Assembly (NCBI GenBank): GCA_028287035.1
Contig: JAQBQL010000020.1
Coordinates: forward strand, 52,216-116,215
Length of the DNA: 64,000 nt
From: Labilithrix sp.
GTDB taxonomy: Bacteria; Myxococcota; Polyangia; Polyangiales; Polyangiaceae
Direction of reading: 5' to 3'
The position numbers were made by a program, and so were the translations under genes. The notes under the pieces were generated by a model. It was not told the DNA's origin. It did not search any database and saw only the letters and a list, made by a program, of their open reading frames with translations. Below are positions 17,552-27,327 of the stretch, piece by piece (the stretch's first letter is position 1; the number at the start of each line of letters is the position of its first letter).

Positions 17552-19101
17552 TGCGGCTCGCGCTCCTCCTCGTCGTGCTGGCTCTCGCCGCGTGCGGCGC
17601 GGGCTCGGCCAGCGCGCCGCCCGGCGCCTTCGGCGCGAGCACGCCCACGATGTCCTCGCCCGAGGAGTACGCAGAGCGCCCGATCTCGGCGGAGGCCGGC
17701 GCCGACTACTTCCTGCGCACCGGCGGCGGCGACCCGTACGCCTCGGGGCTCGCGTATCCCATCTTCCTCGCCTTCATGGATCTCTATCCCGAGATCCTGG
17801 GCAGGGACTGGAACGAGCTCGCCGAGCGCTTCGGATTCTATCCGGACCCCGCGCGCAAGGGTGACGCCCACGCGCCGCCGGTCGGCTTCCACCTCACGCT
17901 CGATCCGAATACCGGGGTTTCGTGGGTCGTCGGTAATTGCCAGCTCTGTCACGCCGAGCGCCTCCGTCTCGACAGCGGCGACGTGATGGTGCCCGGCCTC
18001 GGCAACAAGCGCGTACGCATTCACGCCTATGCCGACGCGCTGGCCCGGATCGGGAGCGACCCCGGCCTCGACGTGGACCGCGTCCTCGCGCGTGCGACGG
18101 CCCGCGCCGCGGAGTGGGGCATCGCCTGGCCCGAGCCGATGAGGCGTCCGGTGGTCGCGGCGACGCTCGCGCCGTTCCAGGCCGGGGCTCGTCGTCGTGC
18201 CCGCGCGACCGCGCGCCTCGCGTCCGGGCTGCCGGGCCGCGTCGCGACCATCGAGAGCTTCGCGATCGTGCTCGGCGAGGCGAGCCACACCGAGATCGCG
18301 CTCCCCTCGGCGATCGGCTGGACCAAGGTGCCGGACGTGCGGAGCTTTCCTTTCCGCGAGACGTTCTCCTACGACGCTTCCGGCTACGGCTCGCCCGAGG
18401 CGCTCGTCCTCGACGCCGACTTCGTGTTCGGGGCGCGGCCCGCCTGGTACGAGACCCATCCCTACATCGCGACGAGCACGCTGCTCTACCTGCGTTCGTT
18501 CGGGCGGAGCCTGCCGTTCCCGCGGCCGGTCGATGCCGCGCTCGCCGGCCGCGGCAAGTCGCTCTTCGACTCGCGCTGCGCGCGCTGCCACGGCTTCTAC
18601 GTCGATCACGGCGACGAGCTGCGGGTGAGCTACCGCGAGCGCGTGGTACCCAAGGCGGTGATCGGGACCGATCCGGCGCGCGTCGACGCGGTCACGCCCG
18701 CGTACGTCGCGGCGGCCAACGCGGTGCCCCTCGCTCGCGGACACGCGCGCGTGCAGAACACGGGCGGCTACGTGCCGCCGGTGCTGCTCGACGTGTGGGC
18801 GCGAGGGCTGTTCGGGCACGCGGGGCAGTGGCCGAGCCTCGCCGCGCTCGCGACCCCGCCCGCCGAGCGGCCGCGTGCGTTCATCGTCGACACCGAGGGC
18901 CTCTACGACCTCGAGCGCGTCGGCGTACGTCACGAGGTGGTCGCGCCGGGAGCCCCGCCGCGCGCGCTGCGCAAGGGTGAGTACCTCTACCGAGGCGACC
19001 TTCCGGGGTACCTCGTCGACGGCCACCCGTTCCTCTCGAACCTCACCGAGCCCGACCGCCGTGCCGTCATCGAGTACCTGAAGACGCTCTCCTCCCGCTG
19101 A
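17551..19101 (+). CDS. Dihaem c-type cytochrome lipoprotein, RoxA/rubber-oxygenase-like
   Basis: A 516-residue exported protein with signal MRLALLLVVLALAACG (lipobox LAAC). It has two haem c sites, C130-QL-C133-H and C343-AR-C346-H. The C-terminal part (GGYVPPVLLDVWARGLFGHAGQ.PSL..L..PPAERPRAFIVD) resembles the matching region of RoxA/RoxB rubber oxygenases and related dihaem cytochromes. The spacing of the two haem sites (~213 residues) also fits that group better than CcpA peroxidases. The protein is shorter than RoxA, so oxygenase activity is not assured; a periplasmic electron carrier or peroxidase is possible. It directly follows the GntR gene (TGATG overlap). Confidence 0.8.
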   Translation: MRLALLLVVLALAACGAGSASAPPGAFGASTPTMSSPEEYAERPISAEAGADYFLRTGGGDPYASGLAYPIFLAFMDLYPEILGRDWNELAERFGFYPDPARKGDAHAPPVGFHLTLDPNTGVSWVVGNCQLCHAERLRLDSGDVMVPGLGNKRVRIHAYADALARIGSDPGLDVDRVLARATARAAEWGIAWPEPMRRPVVAATLAPFQAGARRRARATARLASGLPGRVATIESFAIVLGEASHTEIALPSAIGWTKVPDVRSFPFRETFSYDASGYGSPEALVLDADFVFGARPAWYETHPYIATSTLLYLRSFGRSLPFPRPVDAALAGRGKSLFDSRCARCHGFYVDHGDELRVSYRERVVPKAVIGTDPARVDAVTPAYVAAANAVPLARGHARVQNTGGYVPPVLLDVWARGLFGHAGQWPSLAALATPPAERPRAFIVDTEGLYDLERVGVRHEVVAPGAPPRALRKGEYLYRGDLPGYLVDGHPFLSNLTEPDRRAVIEYLKTLSSR

Positions 19102-19148
19102 CCGCGCCGCGCCCTTGACTCTGGGCGCCCTCGGCCCTTGATTCGCGG

Positions 19149-20360
19149 GTGCGATGGCACCTGCGACGCCCCGGCTGTCCGAGGACGGGCGCCCGGGCCG
19201 CGGCGGCGATCCTCGCCGTGGCGTTCGCGGGGTTCTCGACCTTCCTGGATCTCTACGCGACCCAGCCGCTCCTCCCGCACTTCACGGAGGTGTTCCACGC
19301 CTCGAAGACCGCGGTGGGTCTGACGGTGAGCGCGCCGACCGCGGCGGTGGCGCTCTTCGCCCCGCTGTTCGGAGCGTTCGGCGATCGCGTGAGCCGGACG
19401 CGCCTCATGGTCGCCTCGCTCGCGGCGCTCTCGCTCGCCACGCTGCTCGCCGCCACCGCCACCGATCTGGCGTCGCTCGTCTTCTGGCGCTTCCTCCAAG
19501 GGGCGGCTACGCCCGGCGTCTACGTGCTCGCGCTCGCGTACCTCGCCGAGGAGATCGATCACGCGCTGGTGGGCCGCGCGATGGCGGCGTTCGTGACCGG
19601 CAACGTCATCGGCGGCTGGGCGGGACGCGCGATCACCGGCTACGTGGCGCAGCACGCGCACTGGTCCCGCGCCTTCCTCGTGCTCGGCGCGCTCAACGCG
19701 ATCGGCGCATTCGTCACGTGGCGGTTCTTGCCGCCCTCGCGGGCGCACGCGGCAGCCGCGCCCACGGTGCCGCTCGCGCGCCGCGTACGGGCCCTCGCAA
19801 CGCCGGCGCTGCTCGTGAACTTCACGATCGGCTTCAACGTGCTGTTCTCGCTCGTCGCGGTCTTCTCGTACGTCGGGTTCTATCTCGTCGCGAAGCCCTT
19901 CGAGCTGGCGACCGGCCATCTCTCGTGGGTCTACGCGGTGTACCTCGTGGGCGCGATCGTCACGCCCCTCGCGGGCGGGCTCATCGATCGCGTCGGGGCC
20001 CGGCGCGTGCTCGTGATCTCGCTCGCAGCCGGAGCGTGCGGGCTCCTCCTGACGCTCGTGCCGTCCCTGCCGATGGTGGTGCTCGGGCTGGCGGTCTGCT
20101 GCTCGTCGGCGTTCGTCTGTCAGTCGGCGTCGACGACGCGCCTCCGCAGCTCGGCGCCGCCGGGTCTACGCTCGCTTGCCTCGGGGGCGTACGTGACCTT
20201 CTACTACCTGGGCGGAAGCGCCGGCGGCCTCGCGCCGGGCCTCGTCTGGAAGGCGGGCGGCTGGGCCGGGTGCGTGGCGCTCGTGGTCGTCGTGCAGCTC
20301 GCGACGGCCGCGCTGGCGCTGCGCGCGTGGCCCTCGGCCCGGGTGGCCGCCGCCCGTTGA
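19149..20360 (+). CDS. MFS transporter
   Basis: A 403-residue integral membrane protein with twelve predicted helices in two halves joined by a basic loop (SRAHAAAAPTVPLARRVRAL). The loop 2-3 signature of the major facilitator superfamily is visible as GAFGDRVSRTRLM in the first half and GGLIDRVGARRVL in the second. It resembles AraJ/YgaY-like drug or sugar efflux carriers, but the substrate is unknown. It starts at GTG 19149, 47 bp after the cytochrome gene on the same strand, and may be in that transcription unit. Confidence 0.88.
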   Translation: MRWHLRRPGCPRTGARAAAAILAVAFAGFSTFLDLYATQPLLPHFTEVFHASKTAVGLTVSAPTAAVALFAPLFGAFGDRVSRTRLMVASLAALSLATLLAATATDLASLVFWRFLQGAATPGVYVLALAYLAEEIDHALVGRAMAAFVTGNVIGGWAGRAITGYVAQHAHWSRAFLVLGALNAIGAFVTWRFLPPSRAHAAAAPTVPLARRVRALATPALLVNFTIGFNVLFSLVAVFSYVGFYLVAKPFELATGHLSWVYAVYLVGAIVTPLAGGLIDRVGARRVLVISLAAGACGLLLTLVPSLPMVVLGLAVCCSSAFVCQSASTTRLRSSAPPGLRSLASGAYVTFYYLGGSAGGLAPGLVWKAGGWAGCVALVVVVQLATAALALRAWPSARVAAAR

Positions 20361-20475
20361 CACAGCGTGGCACGCCGAGGGATCGCGGGATCCTGGTGGC
20401 CGGAGCTCCCCGCCGGGATCGGCCGGCTTTACACCGGAAAAGGCGAGCGGCACGCAGCGTGCTGTTCATCGATGC

Positions 20476-21102
20476 ATGACCTCCGCCCGCCTCGCCCTCT
20501 CCGTCTCCTCGATCCTCCTTGCCCTCGCCGGCGCGTCGGTCGCCTGCAGCTCGAGCAGCGATGACACGGGCACCCCACCCCCCGGCGCCGACGGCTCGAC
20601 CTCCGACAGCGCAGCGAGCGATGGCGCCACCAGCGACGCCGCCCCGCACGACGCCTCGACCGACGCCGGCGAGGACCTCTACCCCGCGGACACCACCAAG
20701 GTCGTGGTCATCTCGAAGGGAGGATTCACCGCCACCGCCCCGGCGGGCTCGAGCTGCCAGCAGAAGGACGACACGTACACGTACATCCCGCGGACCCACG
20801 AGCTCTCGTGGAAGCTCTGCGAGCCCGACGACGCCGGGCTCTACGACTACCGGATCGGTCAGCGCACGCTCCCGGCCGCGGCCTACGAACCGCTCGAGGC
20901 GGCGATGCACGGCCTCCGCCGCGCCACCGATCCGGCGTGCGGAGCGGACGCGCCGACGCAGTCCATCACCTTCTCGGCCCCCTCGGGCGGCGCCACGTAC
21001 TTCGACGACTTCTACTTCTGCTCGAAGGACGATCCGACGCCGTACGTGAAGAACCTCGACGACGTGATCGGGCCGCTGAGCACGCTGTCCGCCGCGAAGT
21101 GA
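20476..21102 (+). CDS. Small lipoprotein of unknown function
   Basis: A 208-residue protein with signal MTSARLALSVSSILLALAG and lipobox SVAC, then a Ser/Asp/Ala-rich linker of about 45 residues typical of surface lipoproteins in this group. The folded part (~70-208) has four Cys (SSCQQKDD, WKLCEPDD, PACGADAP, FYFCSKDD) that could form two disulfides, and a segment TQSITFSAPSGGATYFDDFY. No family is recognised. It is preceded by 115 bp of intergenic DNA and converges on the ygiQ gene. Confidence 0.7.
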   Translation: MTSARLALSVSSILLALAGASVACSSSSDDTGTPPPGADGSTSDSAASDGATSDAAPHDASTDAGEDLYPADTTKVVVISKGGFTATAPAGSSCQQKDDTYTYIPRTHELSWKLCEPDDAGLYDYRIGQRTLPAAAYEPLEAAMHGLRRATDPACGADAPTQSITFSAPSGGATYFDDFYFCSKDDPTPYVKNLDDVIGPLSTLSAAK

Positions 21103-21112
21103 GCGAGCCTGG

Positions 21113-23128
21113 CTAGCGGCCGCGCCGCGGTCCGCCGGGCTGCTGGCGCTGCCCGCCCGCCGGACCACCGAAGCGCGGCTTCCTGCGGGGGTCGCCGGTG
21201 ATCCGGCCGGTGGCGGCAGCGAGCCGGTCGGCGGCGCCCTCCGGCGGCACCAGCGCGTGCGGTCCGCGCCCGATGAGATCGGCGCGGCCCGCCTTCTTCA
21301 GGGCCTCGCGCGCGAGCGGCCAGTGCTGCGCGTCCCAGTAGAAGATGAGCGCCTTCATCATGCGCTTCTCGCGCATGTCGCGTGCAGTATACACGGGCTC
21401 GCCGGTCAGCGGGTCGAGCCCCGTGTAGAACATCGTGGTGGCGACCGCCATCGGCGTCGGGATGAAGTCCTGCACCTGGCGCGGCCGCATGTCGTTCTGT
21501 TTCAGGTACACGGCGAGGCTCACCGCGTCGGCCAGCGTGGAGCCGGGGTGCCCGGAGATGAAGTACGGGACGAGGTACTGGTCCTTGCCGGCCTTCTCGC
21601 TCGCCGAGCAGAACGCCTGCGCGAACCGCTCGTAGCTCGCGATGCCGGGCTTCTTCATCTTGTCGAGGACGCCCGCCTCGTTGTGCTCGGGCGCGACGGA
21701 GAGCTGACCGCCGGTGTGGTGCTTGGCGAGCTCCTCGATGAACTCGGGGCTGCGCTCGGCGAGGTCGTAGCGAACACCCGAGGCGATGAAGACGCGCTTG
21801 ATGCCCTTCTCCTCGCGCACCTTCTTCATCAGCTGGATGAGCGGCGCGTGGTCGGTGACGAGGTTCTCGCAGATGCCCGGATGCACGCACGACAGGCGCC
21901 GGCACGAGGCCTCGATGCGCTCGTCCTTGCAGGTCATCTTGTACATGTTGGCGGTGGGGCCGCCGAGATCGGTGAGCACGCCGGAGAAGCCTTCCATGCG
22001 CGAGAGCTGACGCACCTCGCGGAGGACGCTCTCCTGGCTACGGCTCTGGATGATCCGGCCCTCGTGCTCCGTGATGCTGCAGAACGTGCAGCCGCCGAAG
22101 CAGCCGCGCATCGTCACGATCGAGTCCTTCACGGTGTTGAAGGCGGGGATCGGCTCCTTGTAGCTCGGGTGCGGAGCACGCACGAAGGGCAGATCGTAGA
22201 GGCCGTCCATCTCGGCCTCGCTGAGCGGCTCGGCCGGCGAGTTGAAGTACACGGCCTCGTCGCCGTGCGGCTGGAGGATGGGGCGCCCGTTGTGCGGGTT
22301 CGTCTCGTACTGGAAGGCCTTGGACATGCGCGCGAACGCCGTCTTGTCGCGCACGACCTCCTCGTAGGAAGGGAGCACGACGATCTTCTTGTCGGTGACG
22401 AACTTGCTCTGGTCGGCGAGCAGAGGCTCCCACGCGCGCCGGTTCTTCTTCACGTGCGCGGTGCCGCGGATGTCGGTGAGGTCGCTCACCTTCTCGCCGG
22501 CCGCGAGGCGCCGCGAGATCTCCCATGCCGGGCGCTCGCCCATGCCGAACACGAGCAGGTCGGCCTTCGCGTCGAGCAGGATCGAGCGGCGGACCGAGTC
22601 CGACCAGTAGTCGTAGTGCGCGATGCGACGGAGCGACGACTCGATGCCGCCGAGCACGACGGGCACGCCGGGGAACGCCTGACGACAGAGGTTCGCGTAG
22701 ACGAGGCTCGCGCGGTTCGGCCGCATGTTCGGCTGGCCACCGGGCGAGTACTGGTCCTCGGACCGCGTCTTCTTCTGGGCGGTGAGCTTGTTGAGCATCG
22801 AGTCGAGGTTGCCGGCCGACACGCCGACCCACAGGCGGGGCTTGCCCATCCGCGCGATGTCGGCCGGCGAGTCCCACGTGGGCTGCGCGATGACCCCGAC
22901 CTTGAAGCCGCGGCCCTCGAGGAAGCGCGCGACCAGGATGGGCCCGAATGCCGGATGGTCGACGTACGCGTCGCCGCTGACGATCAGGATGTCGAGCTCG
23001 TCCCAGCCGCGGAGCTCCATCTCCTCGCGGGTCGTGGGGAGGAAGCGAGCGCGCGGATCGCTGGCTCGCTTGTCACGTTGCGGCTTGCGACCGAGCTGCA
23101 CGAAGGGCTGTTGCGTCACGCGCGCCAT
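21113..23128 (-). CDS. ygiQ: YgiQ family radical SAM protein
   Basis: A 671-residue radical-SAM protein. The N-terminal YgiQ domain ([31 protein letters not shown]) contains cobalamin-binding-like Rossmann segments. The 4Fe-4S cluster Cys triplet is in [19 protein letters not shown]. The downstream barrel segments ([21 protein letters not shown]) and the C-terminal DUF3362-like part ([20 protein letters not shown]) are complete, and a Gly/Gln/Arg-rich tail ends the protein. The biochemical role of YgiQ is unknown; family membership is clear from these motifs. It is divergent from the gpsA-like gene. Confidence 0.95.
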   Translation of the reverse strand: MARVTQQPFVQLGRKPQRDKRASDPRARFLPTTREEMELRGWDELDILIVSGDAYVDHPAFGPILVARFLEGRGFKVGVIAQPTWDSPADIARMGKPRLWVGVSAGNLDSMLNKLTAQKKTRSEDQYSPGGQPNMRPNRASLVYANLCRQAFPGVPVVLGGIESSLRRIAHYDYWSDSVRRSILLDAKADLLVFGMGERPAWEISRRLAAGEKVSDLTDIRGTAHVKKNRRAWEPLLADQSKFVTDKKIVVLPSYEEVVRDKTAFARMSKAFQYETNPHNGRPILQPHGDEAVYFNSPAEPLSEAEMDGLYDLPFVRAPHPSYKEPIPAFNTVKDSIVTMRGCFGGCTFCSITEHEGRIIQSRSQESVLREVRQLSRMEGFSGVLTDLGGPTANMYKMTCKDERIEASCRRLSCVHPGICENLVTDHAPLIQLMKKVREEKGIKRVFIASGVRYDLAERSPEFIEELAKHHTGGQLSVAPEHNEAGVLDKMKKPGIASYERFAQAFCSASEKAGKDQYLVPYFISGHPGSTLADAVSLAVYLKQNDMRPRQVQDFIPTPMAVATTMFYTGLDPLTGEPVYTARDMREKRMMKALIFYWDAQHWPLAREALKKAGRADLIGRGPHALVPPEGAADRLAAATGRITGDPRRKPRFGGPAGGQRQQPGGPRRGR

Positions 23129-23180
23129 TCATGGCCCAGATTCGGCCATGCGGCCAGCTCGGGCATGATATTTCTCGGGA

Positions 23181-24140
23181 ATGTCGTACGGGGAGCGGGC
23201 GAAGGTCGCCATCATCGGCGGTGGAGCTTGGGGCCTCGCGCTGGCCGCGTCGGCGGCCCGCGCCGGGTCGGAGGTCGTGCTCCAGACGCGCCGCGAGCAC
23301 CCGGGCGATCTGCCGGAGGGCGTCCGCGTGGTCCGCGACTCGAAGCAGAGCGCCGAGCACGCGCGGCTCGTCGTCCTCGCGGTGCCTTCCGCGGCCTGCC
23401 GCGCGGTCGCGCGCGAGCTCGGCGACCACCTGACCGGCGCCCATTACGTCGTCCACGGGGTACGCGGCCTCGAGGGCGACGACCTCCGGACGATCGCCGA
23501 CGTCATCCGCGAGGAGACGCCGGTCCGGCGCACCGGCGCCCTCGGCGGCCCGGCGCTCGCACAGGATCTGCTCGCGGGTCTCCCCTCGGTGCTCGTCGCC
23601 GGCTCACGCTACCCGGAGGTCAACGAGGCGGTCACGACCGCGTTCGGCTCGCGCGCGCTGCGCATCTACCCGACCAGCGATCTCCGCGGCCTCGAGTGGG
23701 CGAGCGCGCTCGTGGGTTGCCTCACCATCGCCGTCGGCTACGCGCAGGCGGTCGACACGAGCCCGGCGCTGGTCGCGGCCCTCATCTCGCGGTCCATCGG
23801 AGAGGCCTCACGCATCGCCGCGGCGGCCGGGGGCGAGGAACGCACGCTGCTCGGCCTCGCGGGCTACGGCGACCTCCTCGCCGCCATCACCCAGTCGGAG
23901 CGTCCCGAGGTCCTCATCGGCACCGCGCTGGGTCGCGGCAAGGGCCGCGAGGAAGCAACGCAGGCCGCGCCGATCCGCAGCGAGGCGCTCGAGCTGATCC
24001 CGCGCGTCGCCCACTGGGCCGACGCACACGGCGTCCGCGCCCCGATCTTCAAGGCGCTCGCCGCGGGCGTCGGCGCGGGGAAGAAGCCGGAGGCGATTCT
24101 CACCGAACTGATGACAGCGCCGGTCGAGGTACGTGCTTAG
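23181..24140 (+). CDS. Glycerol-3-phosphate dehydrogenase homologue lacking the catalytic lysine
   Basis: A 319-residue protein of the NAD(P)-dependent glycerol-3-phosphate dehydrogenase (GpsA) family: GGGAWGLALA dinucleotide loop at residues 13-22, GGPALAQDLL, and the GLAGYGDLL helix with conserved Asp231. The family's catalytic Lys-Asn (LKN in the E-x-x-x-A-L-K-N helix) reads L-V178-G179 here. The first active-site Lys (S-K-G) is Arg95, and the phosphate-binding Arg-Asn after GxGDL is replaced by Glu-Arg. Normal glycerol-phosphate oxidation is therefore doubtful (inference). The gene starts at ATG 23181 and is followed 10 bp later by a lipoprotein gene; the stop codon overlaps that gene's Shine-Dalgarno. 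Confidence 0.8.
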   Translation: MSYGERAKVAIIGGGAWGLALAASAARAGSEVVLQTRREHPGDLPEGVRVVRDSKQSAEHARLVVLAVPSAACRAVARELGDHLTGAHYVVHGVRGLEGDDLRTIADVIREETPVRRTGALGGPALAQDLLAGLPSVLVAGSRYPEVNEAVTTAFGSRALRIYPTSDLRGLEWASALVGCLTIAVGYAQAVDTSPALVAALISRSIGEASRIAAAAGGEERTLLGLAGYGDLLAAITQSERPEVLIGTALGRGKGREEATQAAPIRSEALELIPRVAHWADAHGVRAPIFKALAAGVGAGKKPEAILTELMTAPVEVRA

Positions 24141-24150
24141 GAGGTACGGG

Positions 24151-24891
24151 ATGAAGTCTGCGTCCGTCGTGCTGGGGGCCACCGCGGCCGCGTCTCTTGC
24201 TCTCGTTCTGTTCGCCTGCACCGGCGACGATCCCGCGCCCATCACGCACGAGGACGTCGACGCCGGCTCGAGCTCGGGCAGCTCCGGCAGCTCCGGCAGC
24301 AGCTCGGGGGATGCCGCCGCGCTCGACAGCGGGCCGGTCGATGCCGGGGCCGACGCGTACGACGCGGCGGCCGGGTACATGCCGGACAAGGCGATGATCG
24401 CCTTCGTGACCTCGGGCCAGTTCGGGGCGCAGCTCGGCGGCCTCGCCGGCGCCGATGCGTACTGCCAGCAAGCGGCGAGGAACGTGAGCCTGCCCGGCGC
24501 CGAGGTGGACGGCACGTACCTCGCGTGGCTGGCGAACACGCCCGGGTTCGACGATCCGCTCACCCGCTTCGCGCGATCGACGGGCGGGTACAAGCGCGTC
24601 GACGGCCTCATCATCGCCGCGAGCTGGGACGAGCTGACGAGCGGTCAGCTGCGGAACCCCATCGACGTGCTCGAGAACGGCACGACGACGAACGGCATCG
24701 TGTGGACGAACGTGGCCACGAACGGCACCGCGACCGGCACGAGCACGAGCTGCGGATCGTGGATGGTCAGCACCCCCGGCGTCTTCGGCGGGTTCGGGTC
24801 CGTCGCCGCCTCCGACCAGAAGTGGACCGCGTCGGGGACGGTCGGCTGCGACGGCCTCGCCCGCCTTCTCTGCTTCCAGCAACAGAAGTGA
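24151..24891 (+). CDS. Lipoprotein with DUF1554-like (C-type-lectin-like) domain
   Basis: A 246-residue protein. ATG 24151 is preceded by a perfect AGGAGG (24139-24144, 6-bp spacing), which decides the start. The signal is MKSASVVLGATAAASLALVL with lipobox LFAC, then a Gly/Ser linker. The domain from ~90 (FVTSGQFGAQLGGLAGADAY, LAWLANT, WTASGTVGCDGLARLLCFQQ) matches the DUF1554 pattern common in secreted bacterial proteins, with paired Cys. It overlaps the next gene by 4 bp (GTGA). Surface location is inferred; the ligand is unknown. Confidence 0.8.
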   Translation: MKSASVVLGATAAASLALVLFACTGDDPAPITHEDVDAGSSSGSSGSSGSSSGDAAALDSGPVDAGADAYDAAAGYMPDKAMIAFVTSGQFGAQLGGLAGADAYCQQAARNVSLPGAEVDGTYLAWLANTPGFDDPLTRFARSTGGYKRVDGLIIAASWDELTSGQLRNPIDVLENGTTTNGIVWTNVATNGTATGTSTSCGSWMVSTPGVFGGFGSVAASDQKWTASGTVGCDGLARLLCFQQQK

Positions 24892-26432
24892 GCGACGGCG
24901 CGAATCCCGAATACGTCACCGACGTCACGTACGTCAGGAGCTTCGAGCGCGAGCTGGCCCCCGTGCGGCTCCGCGCGGCGGCGGCGCTCAACGGCTTCGA
25001 CCCTCCGCCGGGCGAGCGCTTCACGTACGGCGAGCTAGGGGCCGCCCATGGTGACACGCTGCTCGTGCTCGCCGCCGCCAACCCGCAGGCCGACTTCTTT
25101 GCCATCGATCTCAATGCCGAGCACGTCGCCTCGGGCAACCGGGCGGCGCGCGAGCACGGACTCGACAATGCCTTCTTCGTGGAGCGGGATTTCGAGGATC
25201 TCGAGAACGCCGACCTGCCCATCGAGTTCGATTACCTCTGCGCGCACGGGGTGATGAGCTGGGTCGGCCCGGCCAAGCGGAAGGCTCTCCTCGGGTTCGC
25301 CTCGCGTCGCCTCGCCCCCGGCGGCCTCCTGCACGTCAGCTACAACGCGATGCCGGGCTGGGCGGCGGTCGAGCCGCTGCGGCAGCTCCTCGTGAGCGCC
25401 GGCGCGTCGGCGGCCGGGAGCTCCCTGGAGCGCGCGCGCCAGGGGCTCGCATTCGCCAAGGCGCTCGAGCAGGCGGGCGCCGAGTACTTCGTCGACAATC
25501 CGGCGGCGCGCGAGATGCTCGTCACGATGGAGAAGGCGGGGCTCTCGTACATCGTGCACGAGTACCTGAATGCCCACTGGACTCCGATGTACTTCGCGCA
25601 GGTCGCGTGGGAGATGGCCCAGCACGACCTCGGCTTCGCCGGACAGCTCCCGCTCTATCTCAATTATCGAGATCTGGTGATTCCGCCCGCGCTGGGACGC
25701 CTCTTCCAGAACGTCACGGACCGGCCCACGTTCGAGAGCCTCAAGGACTACGCGGTCAACGAGTTCTTCCGGCGCGACCTGTACGTCAAGGGCCACGGAA
25801 CGCGCCGTCCCGACGCCGCCGATCGTTACCTGAAGACGACGACGTTCACGCTGCCCCGCGGGATTCCCGCCGATCGTTCGGTGTCGTTCCCGCACGCGCG
25901 GCTCGGGCTCGACGCGCCGATCCACGGGGCACTTCTCGCGGCCCTCGACGGAGAGCCGCGCACCGGCGCCGAGCTCGCGGCCCGTCCCGAGCTCGAGGCC
26001 CACGGCGAGGCCGAGGTGCTTGCCGCGCTCACGAGCCTTCTCGTCGCCGACCACGTCGCGGAGGCGCGGGACGGCGCGGCGACCCCGCCGGCGACGGGCC
26101 GGGTCCGCGTGCCGCTCGCGTACAACCGGGAGGTCCTCGATCGGGCGCTGGTCAGCGCCGCGCCGCTCGTGCTCGCGTCTCCGCGGCTCGGCACCGGCGT
26201 CCCGATCACCGTGGTGCGAGCGGTCGCACTCCGCCTCCGCGCCGAGGTCCCCGCCCACCGGCACGACGCCTGGGTGCGCGAGCACTTCGTGGAGAAGGGC
26301 CGGCGCCTCGTCGCGGGCGACCGCGTGGTGGCCTCCGCCGAGGAGCTGCTCGCGCTCGTGCGCGACGAGCTCGCCGACATCGAGCGCTCGCTCCCGCGCC
26401 TCGTCGGTCTAGGCGTCCTCGCGCCCGGGTGA
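24888..26432 (+). CDS. SAM-dependent methyltransferase with methyltransferase regulatory domain
   Basis: A 514-residue protein from GTG 24888, which overlaps the previous stop by 4 bp. Residues ~40-160 are a class I methyltransferase fold: TLLVLAAANPQADFFAIDLN (SAM motif I and acidic residue), then FDYLCAHGVMSW. Residues ~200-330 (ARQGLAFAKAL, YIVHEYLNAHW, LPLYLNYRDL) correspond to the methyltransferase regulatory domain (MethyTransf_Reg), with a winged-helix-like C-terminus. The usual glycine-rich GxGxG loop reads LVLAAANPQAD, as is common in this subgroup. The substrate is unknown. Its last 24 bp overlap the convergent EEP gene. Confidence 0.85.
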   Translation: MSDGANPEYVTDVTYVRSFERELAPVRLRAAAALNGFDPPPGERFTYGELGAAHGDTLLVLAAANPQADFFAIDLNAEHVASGNRAAREHGLDNAFFVERDFEDLENADLPIEFDYLCAHGVMSWVGPAKRKALLGFASRRLAPGGLLHVSYNAMPGWAAVEPLRQLLVSAGASAAGSSLERARQGLAFAKALEQAGAEYFVDNPAAREMLVTMEKAGLSYIVHEYLNAHWTPMYFAQVAWEMAQHDLGFAGQLPLYLNYRDLVIPPALGRLFQNVTDRPTFESLKDYAVNEFFRRDLYVKGHGTRRPDAADRYLKTTTFTLPRGIPADRSVSFPHARLGLDAPIHGALLAALDGEPRTGAELAARPELEAHGEAEVLAALTSLLVADHVAEARDGAATPPATGRVRVPLAYNREVLDRALVSAAPLVLASPRLGTGVPITVVRAVALRLRAEVPAHRHDAWVREHFVEKGRRLVAGDRVVASAEELLALVRDELADIERSLPRLVGLGVLAPG

Positions 26433-27305
26433 TCCGATCTCGAAGGTGGCGCAGAGACCGTAGTGGTCCGAGGGCCACCCGGGCTGCCCGCGCAGCCGCG
26501 TCGCGTCGAGCGGCCGGTCGAAGAACCGGGCCGCGCCCGTGCAGCGCATCTGCGCCCCCCGGCGTGCCGGTCGCCACCAGATGTAGTCGATGCGCTGGGC
26601 GGGCGACCCCGGCTCGAACAGGCGCGAGAGCAGGTTCCCCTCGGGATCGAAGGTGGGCAGGTCGGCGGCGGCGCCGAGATCCTCGAACCCGCCGAGCGTC
26701 GTCGCGAGGGTCGCGTATTCCTGCGCGCCGCGCTGGTGGGCGAGGCCGTCGATGTTGAGGTCGCCGCACACGATGAACGGCCGTTCGTCGTCGCTGCACG
26801 CCTCGACGAACGCGCCCAGATCGGCGAGCTGCGCCTGGCGGGCCTCGACGCACGCGCGGTCGTAGCCCGCCTGGAGATGCGCGGTCACGAGGTCGACGAG
26901 CACGCCGTTCACGTCGAGCTGCGCGTAGAGGATGCCCTTGCGCGCCAGCCGGTCCCACCCCGCGCGACGCCCCGGGAACGTGCGCACGAGCGTCTTCGTG
27001 AACGGGAAGCGCGAGGTGACGCCGAGGCCGCTGCCCCGCACCGTCCCCGTCCCGAAGTGGGGACGGTTGTGGTCGCGGAAACGGGACGAGATGGGCGCTC
27101 CGGCGCCCGGCTCGCCGATGCCGTCGAAGAACAGCTGCGCGTCCCGCGAGAGCAGCTCCTGGATGCAGAGCACGTCGGCGGCGGCACACTCGCGGAGCAC
27201 CGCCGGATCGCGGAGCCGCTCGGGATACGGGGCGCGCAGGTGCGTGATCGCCGAGGCGCCCTGGCCCATGCCGAAACAGTTCCAGGTGCTGAGGCGGAGG
27301 TTCAT
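26409..27305 (-). CDS. Endonuclease/exonuclease/phosphatase family protein (sphingomyelinase-like)
   Basis: A 298-residue EEP-fold hydrolase. The fold's metal and catalytic motifs occur in order: STWNCFG near the N-terminus, LCIQELLSRD (Glu), VTAHLQAGY (His), VCGDLNID (Asp/Asn), QRIDYIWW, and PSDHYGLCATF (Asp-His). There is no signal peptide in the chosen start (ATG 27305, MNLRLSTWNCF). The order fits neutral sphingomyelinase-like phosphodiesterases as well as nucleases. The gene follows the TPR gene by 22 bp, and its 3' end overlaps the convergent methyltransferase gene. Confidence 0.88.
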   Translation of the reverse strand: MNLRLSTWNCFGMGQGASAITHLRAPYPERLRDPAVLRECAAADVLCIQELLSRDAQLFFDGIGEPGAGAPISSRFRDHNRPHFGTGTVRGSGLGVTSRFPFTKTLVRTFPGRRAGWDRLARKGILYAQLDVNGVLVDLVTAHLQAGYDRACVEARQAQLADLGAFVEACSDDERPFIVCGDLNIDGLAHQRGAQEYATLATTLGGFEDLGAAADLPTFDPEGNLLSRLFEPGSPAQRIDYIWWRPARRGAQMRCTGAARFFDRPLDATRLRGQPGWPSDHYGLCATFEIGSPGREDA

Positions 27306-27327
27306 CGTGGGAGGTCGGTGTCTGGCG

